Part shown: positions 53,842 through 63,047 of the stretch, piece by piece | Position numbering within the stretch: position 1 is the stretch's first letter | Layout of the letters: each line of letters starts with the position of its first letter | Source of the DNA: Chrysemys picta bellii | Lineage: Eukaryota; Chordata; Testudines; Emydidae | Assembly (NCBI RefSeq): GCF_011386835.1 | Contig: NC_088805.1 | Span: 14,752,836-14,816,835 of the forward strand | Direction of reading: 5' to 3' | Length of the DNA stretch: 64,000 nucleotides | Made by a program: the position numbers and the translations under genes | Notes under the pieces: model-generated | Database searches by the model: none | What the model was told of the DNA's origin: nothing | What the model saw: only the letters and a program-made list of their open reading frames with translations

Positions 53842-55694
53842 TGCCCTGCCCCCTGCTCTGAGCAGGGTGAGGTGACATGGGGGTAAAACACTGTCTGCAC
53901 TAGGGTTCCCATTACTGCTAGCACCAGTGGGGTGTAACGGCAGGAGATTTCCCGATGAACATTAGCGTAGACACAGGGGACTAGTTGTCCTCCCATTTCT
54001 CTCTGCTCCCTCAGCAATGTCTCCTCCCCACTCCCCCTCTCTGTGGGACTCCACAGGGCTCTGGCCTCGTTCCTGCCTCTTCCCCACCCCCCACCCCATT
54101 CCCTGTGTGTGCGACCTGGCCCCATTGCCTCACACGTCATTTCTGTGCTCGGGACTCACAAATCTCCCTTCCCATGTGTGACTCGTCCCCCCTCCAGCCA
54201 GCACCACGCACGTGGCTGTCTCTGACTCTTCGCTTGGGCGGCTCATTGCCAGCTCCAGCTACGCACAGCCAAGCCCAAACTTCTCATTGTAACTCCTCAG
54301 CCCCCTCCACTTCCTGCCTTCTCAAATGCCAGCAACCATGTGGGGGTCATCTCAGACTCCTGCCTCCCCACCACCACCTCCTGCTCCTCTGCTCATTCAG
54401 CCTCATCACATGTCGCCACCTCTTACTCCGCAGCACATAGACAATCAGATGCTTCCTGCCTGTCCTGGAGCAACCTGCAGGGAAGCGGGAGGGGGAGCTC
54501 AGGCTGCGGGAGGAAGAGTTTGGAGGAGGCACTGGGAGGCCAGTCTGTGGGCACATGATTGGAACGTCAGCAGCAGCTGCAGCGTCTCTGTAACTAGTTC
54601 TCTGGGTGAAGAGCCGGTTTAATTTTGGAGACATGGAATCTCCTCCTGTTCTTACCCAACACACGGTACATGAGACATGGCCCAGTGGCTAAAATATGGG
54701 ACCCAGCCCTGATCCACTGTCGCCTTGAGTCCTGTGACATCCTCTGCTTTGGCCGCCCTGACTCCGACCTCCCTCACCTGGAGTCGATGCAAAGTGCAGA
54801 TACTGAACTCATCCCTCCTTCCTGAGACTTCAACCCCATCACTCTTCTCTTCTAATGCCGTCACCAGCCCCCTCTGCCCCCGGGGATCCCACAGGAGCTT
54901 TGTGTCAGGCTGACCTGTTCCTGCCCAGCTCTGCTGCAGCCGACACGTCCAAACCTGTCTCCCATCCCGCCTTTTGTTTTGCCAGTGACACTAGCCACAA
55001 CTCCGACATCTGTCTCCGAGCCGACTCCCTGCTGCCCTCAGTCTAGGTATGCAATGATTTCCCAGCTCCTTCCCTACCCGCTCCTGTGTGTCCCCAACGT
55101 GACGTGACCCTCTCTGTCTGTGCCCAGCTGGAAGGGGTTTCCCTGAATGCTTTGCCATGTTCACACCACTTCCACCCCATGCCCAGAAAGGACAGACAAA
55201 TTCTCCCACAATGCACTGGGATAGAATGAACAGAGCAGCGCTAAGGCCCCTGGGACGTGCCCCAGAAGTCTTAGCACCACACATAGTGACTGCAGCTCCA
55301 GGGCAGATGTAGCAGCTCGGCCTAGGCTGGCAGTGAGTCCAGTGTTACTTTGCAGTGTCTGTTCTCAGCCAGGCGCTCCCGGAGTACAGATCCCCGGAGT
55401 TCACTGTGCAGTGCAGACCAACCTTACGGGAGGCTCTTCGAAGGGGAGAGTGTCTCTGCATCCGGGACCCGTTCAGCAGCCAGCCCATTGCCACCGATAA
55501 ATAAATAGTAAATGTTCCTGATTGCTCAGCCAGAGCGCCTCATCTCTGGGGCTCTGTGCATTCCACGCCGCAGGTAAAAAGAAACCCAGTCCCCCCCTGC
55601 TTCTGGACAGAGGGTGATTTATACAGAGAGGTTCTCCCTGTGCCTCTGCCCCTCGCATAGCTGGAGGGAGGTGCTAGCAGCAGCCAGGGAGCAG
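53842..55694. other. 5' region of V-B2, no gene seen
   Basis: Duplicate of 29960-31813, somewhat more diverged around 54710-55300 than the rest of block gamma. No coding signal. Confidence 0.45.
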
Positions 55695-55702
55695 ATTTGC
55701 AT
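55695..55702 (+). promoter_or_regulatory. Ig octamer promoter of V-B2 (ATTTGCAT)
   Basis: Perfect octamer 95 bp before the ATG. Confidence 0.9.
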
Positions 55703-55797
55703 GAAGGGGCTGATCTCCAGCGCTGGGGGTTTAAGAGCGAATCGGAGGGTTCCAACCACAGACCCGTTTGGAAGCCGAGCTCGTCTGGATTCCCACC

Positions 55798-56308
55798 ATG
55801 GCCTGGGCCCCTCTACTCCTCGCCCTGCTCGCTTACTGCTCCGGTGAGACACTATTACATTCCGAAGTTTCGGAACAAATAGCATTAGGTGTTTTCTTCC
55901 AAATCATGCACAGGAACAGCTCTTCAGATTGTCAGCACGGTGGGACTTCAGTAGCAGCTAACCGGTCTTGTGCGCACAGGTAATTTATAGTCATTTATTC
56001 TCATTACAGGGTCCAACTCACAGCCCACCCTGACTCAACCATCATCAGCGTCAGTGTCTCCAGGAAACACCGTGAAACTCTCCTGCACCGTCAGCAGTAG
56101 CATGAACACCATAGCCTGGATCCAACAGAAACCTGGGCAAGCCCCTCGCTTTGTGCTGTCTGGTACCACCAACAGAGGCGATGGGATCCCAGATCGGTTC
56201 ACTGGTTCCACCTCTGGCAATGTTGGTTATTTAACCATCACCAATGCCCAAGCAGAAGACGATGCTGATTATTACTGTAGCATGTGGTACAGCAGTGGTA
56301 GCATAGCT
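55798..56308 (+). CDS. IGLV: immunoglobulin lambda variable segment V-B2 (intact)
   Basis: Leader 55798-55843, 166-bp intron, V exon 56010-56308. The encoded leader and V domain are the same as for V-B1, including CDR3 SMWYSSGSIA. The only nearby differences are a few substitutions in the intron and 3' flank. This contrasts with V-A4/A8 in the same duplicated block, which have diverged at CDR-adjacent sites. Confidence 0.94.
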
Positions 56309-56347
56309 CACAGTGATAGAGTCAGATGGGGAACTGAGACAAAAACC
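56309..56347 (+). other. V-B2 recombination signal (23-RSS)
   Basis: Same as V-B1: CACAGTG, 23-bp spacer, ACAAAAACC. Confidence 0.95.
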
Positions 56348-56883
56348 TCCCTTCCCTCAGCCTGCATTCTGGCACCGATGCTCTGCAGAGTCTGGTTTAC
56401 AACTGAGGCAGAGGAGAACGTCTTCCCTTGCATGTATGTCCAGGTGGGCTCTGGTTCCCATCCCAGTAAATGAGGGGAGGCAGGAATGTAGCTATCTTAG
56501 TGGTACCAGGGGAGAGGCATGTGCTGTGGTCACTGAAGACCACAGCAGCAGAGAAGAGCACCTGGGCAACAGGATGTGAAGGTCTTTGGAGCTGGCAGAC
56601 GGGATGTTCTGAGCACTGAGATGGCCAGCAGAGCACTCACAGCATGTTCCTTCTCAGAAGCCAGAAATCAAGCTGCCAAGTGACCTTTCTTCTCACACTC
56701 AGCCCTGGGAGGTGTGATCTGAGTGTGCCCGTGACCAGAGCTAGTCTTCAATTCATGCAGGGCGTGTTCTCAGCCAGAGCACTCCTGGCGTCCCTCACAC
56801 GAAGCATCAGCCATGTCCAAATGCAGCATCCCCCAGTCAGATAGCAAACCAGCACCGCACTGCATTGCAAAGTGCATGTCCAC
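56348..56883. other. 3' flank of V-B2, no gene seen
   Basis: Duplicate of 32467-33002. Confidence 0.55.
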
Positions 56884-57388
56884 TGTGATGGGTTTCACCC
56901 CCATCACCTGCAAGTGAGTGAATGCACCCAGCGAGTCACGCTCTGCACCTGGGTAAGTGAGCAGCCAATTGGCTCCCGGGCTGAGGGGGTGGAGCTAAGC
57001 CATAAGAAGCAGACTGAAGGGGCTCAGTTGCAAAGGAAACAGCAGAGGAGGTAGGTCTCTGGCAGGGAGAAGCCCAGAGCCAGGGTTTAACTGGAGGATA
57101 AAGGGGGGAAGCAGCTCCAGGGGCAGGGTTGGCTCTTACAGGGGCAGCCCTGAGATTGGGTTTTTGAAGGAGCCTGAGGGGGCAGAGGAATTAGGCAGTT
57201 TCATTTGCACATGTTCATGATACCCCGGGAGGGGTTTGAACTTTGTGACTTGGCCGGAGGCCTGAGGCCTGAGCCACAGCAGGTCTGGGTCAGAGGCAAA
57301 CAGGCAGAAGGCGGCCCGGGAGCCAAAGAAACCAGCATGTTGCACCTGAATGCAGGGGGCACTCCAAGGATGAGTGCGCCCCACCACA
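56884..57388 (+). mobile_element. Gypsy-type 5' LTR, second copy
   Basis: Duplicate of 33003-33507 with the same TG...CA ends and the primer-binding-like TGGTGGCAG after it. Confidence 0.65.
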
Positions 57389-57966
57389 TATTGGTGGCAG
57401 AAATGGGGTTGTGGGGACCCGCCTCTGAGGAAGGGGCAGACTGCCTCATGGGGGGGGGCAGACAGACAGACTCAGGCTCTGTTTCTCCTTTGGGGAACAT
57501 GGAGGGTGTAGTCCCCACGCTGGCCGCCCAACACGGCAGCAACAACAGTGAGACGTGCGACAGGCTCAGCAGGAACATTTCCTGCCATGTCCAGGGACGT
57601 GGACCTCAGGGACCCAGGTAGTTTTGGGAGAAGAAAATTCTGCCAGACCAGTGCCTGGCTGGGCAAAATTAGGCGCAGGTGACAACTCAGAGGTGTTTTG
57701 AGAGGGTAGCGAATGCAGCAGGAAGGGCAGATGAGGGGAACATATGGGGAGAGAAATTCTTAGGCAATCCCGTACCTAACAAACCGGAGGAGGTAGCAGC
57801 ATCTCAGTTATCATGGGACAAGCCCAGAAATCAGTCAGGAGAACACAGTTGTTTGTTTCCAGTGTGGTCAGACGGGTCGGCTAAGAAAGGACTGTCCACT
57901 CCTGGGATTTGGGTATTTGCATTGCTACCACAGCCAAGTCTGTGGCTTGGGATGTTCCCTCGGTAG
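57389..57966 (+). pseudogene. Gypsy-type gag remnant, second copy
   Basis: Duplicate of 33508-34085. The zinc-knuckle-like CX2CX4RX4C motif lies at 57854-57895, with the same His-to-Arg change, so that change predates the duplication. Confidence 0.6.
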
Positions 57967-58275
57967 GGGGCGCACTCCACTGCTAACGTGGCTGGCCGTG
58001 AATTGAGAGGACTGATTGACTCCAGGTGCGGGCAGGCGCTAGTTCGCGGGTGCAGACTCCCAGCTGTAAGACTAGATTGGCATTTGCTGGTGCACGTTTT
58101 TTGTGCACATGGAGAGACAGGAGTGTGCCCAGCCGTGGAGCTAGACATAGAAATACAAGGTGAGATGAACAAGTGGAGGGTCAGTCAATCAAGAGACCTC
58201 CCCTAGCCTGTAATTGTAGGCAGAGACTGGCCTCATGTCCCAGCCCCGTTACAAGATTGGTACTGCTTAGACGAG

Positions 58276-58349
58276 CTGGTTGTTTCTGTGGCACAGGGAG
58301 TGGGATGCTGCACAGTGATGCAGCCAGACGGAGAACTTAGACAAAACCC
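58276..58349 (+). pseudogene. IGLV family D stub D6 with RSS
   Basis: Duplicate of D5: only the V 3' end remains, with CACAGTG (58311-58317), a 23-bp spacer and ACAAAACCC (58341-58349). It carries the same internal deletion. Confidence 0.8.
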
Positions 58350-60821
58350 TTGTGTTCCAGCAGCCCGTACGGCACGTGGCTCCAGTCTGTGTGGGTCTGG
58401 GTGTGACGCTCCTCCACGCAGACGTGTTGGGATTTAACTAGGCACATTCCAGTCACCAGTGAGGGGCACTACTAAGGATTATCAGGGTCTGGACATTGAA
58501 GGCCAAATCTTGGGCCCGTTGACCCATTGGGCATTTTGCCATTCACTGTCCATGGGACCAGGGTTAGACCCCTTATGGAGCCTCACTGCGGTACCCAGAT
58601 CCAGTGATAATCCGCCTAAAACACTCCAATGTCCCGTTCCCAAATGCATGCCATGGGAGGAGAGACACCTATCTGTTAAATGCCAGCTCACCCTGCAGTG
58701 CCAACCCAGTGAGATTCAGAGCCCGAACAGCTGGGTGTTAGATCCCAGAGCCCAGGCATTTCTCACACACGAACAAAGCCAGGGTAGGAAAGGAACAGAT
58801 CCTGCCCATGATATGAACAGCACCACGAGGAGCAACCGAGCCTGCAAAATGACCAGGATAAACAAGACACAGAAGGGGCTCCCCATGGTGGGGACATTGA
58901 GAGCAACCAAGTAGTAAAGACCCCACCACTCGCGCCAGTCCTGCTGTAGGCATACCTGATAAGTCATGGGAGTTCCCAAGACCTAGCTATTCTTAAAGTA
59001 AATATTAGCCCAGAGGGACTAATTGGATGGACACAATAACACACAGCCACACTCATAAATGGCAAACTGGGCTGTAGGTAGCTGGGACCTGTCATGGATC
59101 TCTCCTTAAACTCCAGAGACTGAAGAGAATAAAATGGGATTTGGGATACACCTGGATTTTTCCCGTTTACTCTTCTGCAGATGGGTGACATAGTTCAGTT
59201 TTGACTGGGCAGCAGGGGGCGCTGTCTCCCTGCACTTGTATCATTAATTGTTTACAATGGAATAAAGTAACTGTTCAATACACATTTTTAAAGAGTCTGG
59301 TGCACAGACCGTGGTGTTTGAACAGCTGCGTCCTTTCAGATCCCTCATTCAGACCGAGTGGTGGGGAAGGAGTGAGACACAAAATCAGAGACACCCAAAT
59401 GTACTGATATAGTTGTAGATTTATGAACCACTTCTCATTATAATTGTTGGGTATTTATTTGGAATGAGGTTTTTTTTTAATTACAATTCAATTAACTGAT
59501 ATTACATTTAATGCCTATATTACAAAAATGTTGCCCAGGAATGTCCTTCAGAGGTGGCTGAATCACTGTGATTATTACGTATCTGTAGTTCTGTGGCCCC
59601 TGGGAGGACAGGTCACGGCCCAGGTCCCCATTGTGCTGGGCGCTGTACAAACACAGAACACAGAGACGGTCCCGGCTAAGGAGGGAACAATCTCAGTTTG
59701 AGACAAGAGACAACGGGGTGACAGACCGGCCTGTGGGTGGCAGAAGGCAGCAATGAGACAATCCTGGCAGCGGGATGGGAAGGGTCTCAGCACACCCATG
59801 GCCTCACTGCTGTCAGTTTGTTCGTAGGCATCACGGCAAAGGGAAGCTGGAGGGAGGGTGGCAGGAGGGGAATGAGTTAGTTCTGGGGGTGTTCCCAGGG
59901 CGCGTGTCCATGCGTGAAGGGCAGCATGGGGGACGCTGGCACGGCTGCACTGCAGAGGTGGCGGCAGTGACCCCTCTCCATGTGCACGTGATAGGAAATA
60001 TCTGTGTGCCAAGCGATGCAAAGCTCGTCCATTGCTCTCTACACGTTAGACGTGCTGCGCTAACATTACGGTAACGACTCCTCTCAGCAGCCCTGTAACG
60101 GCCATTCACAGAGTAAAGGCCAGATTCAGAGCTGAGCACCCCTAGCTGTACCCACATGGAACTGACACCCCCTTCTGTCCGCGTAAAGGGATTTAGATGC
60201 ACAAAGATGTAGCTCGGCACCTTCATAAATCTGCCCCGTTCTCCTTTGGCTCAAGATATTGCGGCTCCTGCTTTAGCTCTCGCGTTCTCCTGTTCAGTCC
60301 CTGGTGATAATCGAGACGACAATCGTTACAGCGTGTTTGGCCCATGAAACATTTATATGTTTGCTTCCATGTAGATAGGCTGTAGGCAGCAGCTGCAGCT
60401 AAGAAATTATTTGGTCAGAGACACGAAGTAGTGACCACATTTACTCTGCTATATGTGTAGCTTGTAAATATGTGATTCCCCATAACTAAAAATAAACATT
60501 TCTCCTAGATCTAGCTCCCTGCACAGGCAGTTAGACAGAACTGGTCAGTCTGTGTGCTAGCACCACCTACTTGTTCTAAATATTATTCAGGAAGTAGATT
60601 TAAGTAAAGCCCTTTGTATTAAATTAATAACAGCAAAACCCTGTTTCAATTTGAACTTGAAATAATACATGAAAATGTACAGTTTTATGGGGAGTTACTT
60701 TTTTTTAAGAAAAAACATTATTTAAAATGAATTTGAGGTTAAATTTGAAACTTGAGTGTCTATGTACTTGTTAATACGATTTAGATTTTCAAAAGACCTG
60801 CAGCCAATGAACATAGAGCAG
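58350..60821. other. intergenic sequence and 5' flank of V-A9, no gene seen
   Basis: Duplicate of 34469-36240 up to about 60120, including the empty Harbinger site (59121-59123), then block delta sequence equal to 5640-6341. No coding signal. Confidence 0.6.
59210..59224 (+). promoter_or_regulatory. CTCF-like motif, upstream class (CAGCAGGGGGCGCTG)
   Basis: Duplicate of 35329, about 1.7 kb before the V-A9 ATG. Binding is inferred. Confidence 0.55.
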
Positions 60822-60829
60822 ATTTGCAT
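60822..60829 (+). promoter_or_regulatory. Ig octamer promoter of V-A9 (ATTTGCAT)
   Basis: Perfect octamer 101 bp before the ATG, with CCAAT and TTTAAGA. Confidence 0.9.
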
Positions 60830-60930
60830 GAAGGGGCCGTTCTCCAGCGCTGGGGGTTTAAGAGAGAATCAGAGGGTCCCAGCTACAGACCCGTTTGCCT
60901 CAGGAAGCCGAGCTCGTCTGGATTCCCACC

Positions 60931-61401
60931 ATGGCCTGGGCCCCTCTGCTCCTCGCGCTGCTCACGTACTGCTCAGGTGAGGGAATTGTTTCTTCAGTGA
61001 CAAAAATATGAAGGACACTTGCAGGTGAGGAGGTTTGTCTGTGAGGATCCGGAGTCCTTGTGCTGAGTGTGTTTGTAATGTTGATTTCAGGGGTCAGTTC
61101 GCAGCCCGTGGTGAGTCAGGAGCCCTCGATGTCGGTGACCCCAGGAGGGGCTGTCACTCTGTTCTGCAGCCTGAGCACTGGAGCCGTCACCACCGGCAAC
61201 TATCCAGCCTGGTACCAGCAGAAACCAGGCTCTGCTCCTCGGACACTTATATACACCAATACCAGACCCTCCGGGATCCCTGCCCGGTTCTCTGGGTCCA
61301 TATCCGGTAACAACGCTGCCCTGACCATCACCGGTGTCCAGGCAGAGGATGAGGCTGACTATTACTGTGCTGTGCATACAGGTAGCAGTAGTAATAGATA
61401 T
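60931..61401 (+). CDS. IGLV: immunoglobulin lambda variable segment V-A9 (intact)
   Basis: Leader 60931-60976 ([15 protein letters not shown]), 114-bp intron, V exon 61091-61401, open to the heptamer. It is the positional duplicate of V-A1: same CDR1 ([13 protein letters not shown]) and short CDR2 (TNTRPSG). Two framework changes are unusual: VVSQEP for VVTQEP, and VTLFCS for VTLSCS next to the first Cys. Germline CDR3 is [11 protein letters not shown], close to A2/A6 and unlike A1. It looks functional. Confidence 0.94.
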
Positions 61402-61440
61402 CACAGTGATCCAGCCAGATGGGGAACTGAGACAAAAACC
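61402..61440 (+). other. V-A9 recombination signal (23-RSS)
   Basis: CACAGTG, 23-bp common spacer, ACAAAAACC. Confidence 0.95.
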
Positions 61441-62454
61441 TCCCCTGTCTTCACCCCGCCATCCCCTCCAGCCTGGGCTCTGCACTGGCTGCACAATTGT
61501 TTCCTCCCTTCAGTACATCACACACTGATTACTTCTTCTTAAGAATTTCAGCCGTTTGCTGTCAGCAGGGGGTGCTGCTCCACCCACTCCCCATTCTCTC
61601 CCTCTGGGGGCGATGTCAGCCACTGTTATGCTCATTGCTTGGTCTGTCTGGCAGGAACAACTATTCCTGCCTTATAGATCCCTGCGTTACACCCACTACC
61701 TGGGTCAAACTGGGAGCAGACGGCCACATGCTCCTTGGGTAAAGAGACACGTCTCCCCTAGCACAGTTCTCCTTTGTTACCCCACCAGCTGGACCACACC
61801 CTGAATGTCCTGGAAGTTAGAGGAAATGTAGGAAAGATCTATCAGATCCCTTAGTCCATTCCAGTTGCCGGGGTTGCATGAAGTGTCCAGATACAGGGTG
61901 TAGCAGAGAATGTTTGATATGATATGGTATGAAGTGTTCAGATACAGATAATATACGATATGAAAATGCCTCCTTCCTAGGACCTCCTCCCTGGCCCTGT
62001 CCCAGCGGCTTTGCAGCTTCTCTGATTCTCCCCAGAAGTTCATTAGTGCCTCCCTGGCCCCTGCTCCTCCTGGCCCCTGCAGCCCAGCAAGCCACTGGCC
62101 CGTGGCCATGTCCAGTTCCCTGTGGGCCAGTCTCAGTGCTCAGGTACCGCAGTGATGGGGGCGGCATAAGAACCTCAATAGAAAAGTTCATCTGCTGGCT
62201 GCAGAGTCAGTGTCCCGCGGCAGGAAGGGCCGGGGCTGTCCTAGCCAAAGCAGGAGTGTTGGTAGCTGTGTCCCAAAGCTCCCCCTCCCCTCCATGGAGA
62301 GACAGGAGTGTGCCCAGCAGTGGAGCTAGACATTGAAATACAGGGTCAGATGAACAAGCGGAGGGTCAGCTACTAAGAGACCTCCCCGGCCTGTATTTAT
62401 AGATAGAGACTGGCCTAATGTGATGTCCCAGCCCTGTTACAAGATGGGTACTGC
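61441..62454. other. 3' flank of V-A9, no gene seen
   Basis: Duplicate of 6958-7970. CTCF-like motif at 61563. Confidence 0.6.
61563..61577 (+). promoter_or_regulatory. CTCF-like motif behind V-A9, CpG lost (CAGCAGGGGGTGCTG)
   Basis: 122 bp after the nonamer. The CG of GGCGC is changed to TG, a change expected from methylated CpG decay. It is a different change from that in the A1 motif. Confidence 0.42.
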
Positions 62455-62755
62455 ATGGACGAGCTGACCATAGGACGACCCTCACTTGGACACGGGCTCT
62501 TGGGCCAGGGGCTCAGAGGCAGGGCCGAGGTCCGTGGACTGGACAGCTTGGGGCAGATGGTTGAGAGAGTTGGGCAAGGGACGCCAAGTCGAATACAGGC
62601 CCTGGAGACACAGTTACAGGCGGCAAACCGAGCGCTGGGGGAGGTGAAAGCCTCATGCCAGACAATAATAGAGGAGGCTGCAAAACCAAAGCGAGAACTG
62701 ATTCAGACAAGACCAGACCTGGTACGAAAAGGACTGTGGGCAGCAACTCAAGCTG
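62455..62755 (+). other. open coiled-coil-like segment fused upstream of pseudogene D4
   Basis: Duplicate of 7971-8271. From ATG at 62455 the frame is open for 226 codons, through the V homology of D4 to 63135. The non-Ig part is unrecognised. No promoter or splice signal marks it as a gene. Confidence 0.3.
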
Positions 62756-63047
62756 GAACAAGCTGCACTGTTCAACTCTCCTGCACCATCAGCAGTGGGT
62801 CCCCGATCCCACACGCCACCTGGCACCAGCTGAAAATATCTTCTGTGGTACAAATCCAATGTTGCCAAGCACCAGGGCACTGGGTCCCCAGTCACTTCTC
62901 CGGGTCCAAAGATGCGACTAATACAACCAGCAACCCAACCATCACCATGACCGATGTCCAAGCAGACGATGAGGCTGGTTATTACTGTGGCACAGGGAGT
63001 GGGGTGCAGCGCAGTGATGCAGCCAGACAAGAACTTACACAAAACCC
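62756..63047 (+). pseudogene. IGLV family D pseudogene D4, degenerate RSS
   Basis: Copy of D2 with further damage. A 17-bp deletion between two AAAAT words removes part of FR2; with the shared one-base loss this restores the downstream frame. The heptamer reads CGCAGTG (63010-63016), the spacer is 22 bp and the nonamer is ACAAAACCC (63039-63047), so recombination should be poor. No leader, promoter or FR1 start. Confidence 0.83.

Larger units (their letters stand above)
49836..60120 (+). repeat. segmental duplication block gamma, copy 2
   Basis: Duplicate of 25941-36240. The left border adjoins the AT-rich insert; the right border passes into block delta between 60121 and 60180. Confidence 0.88.
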
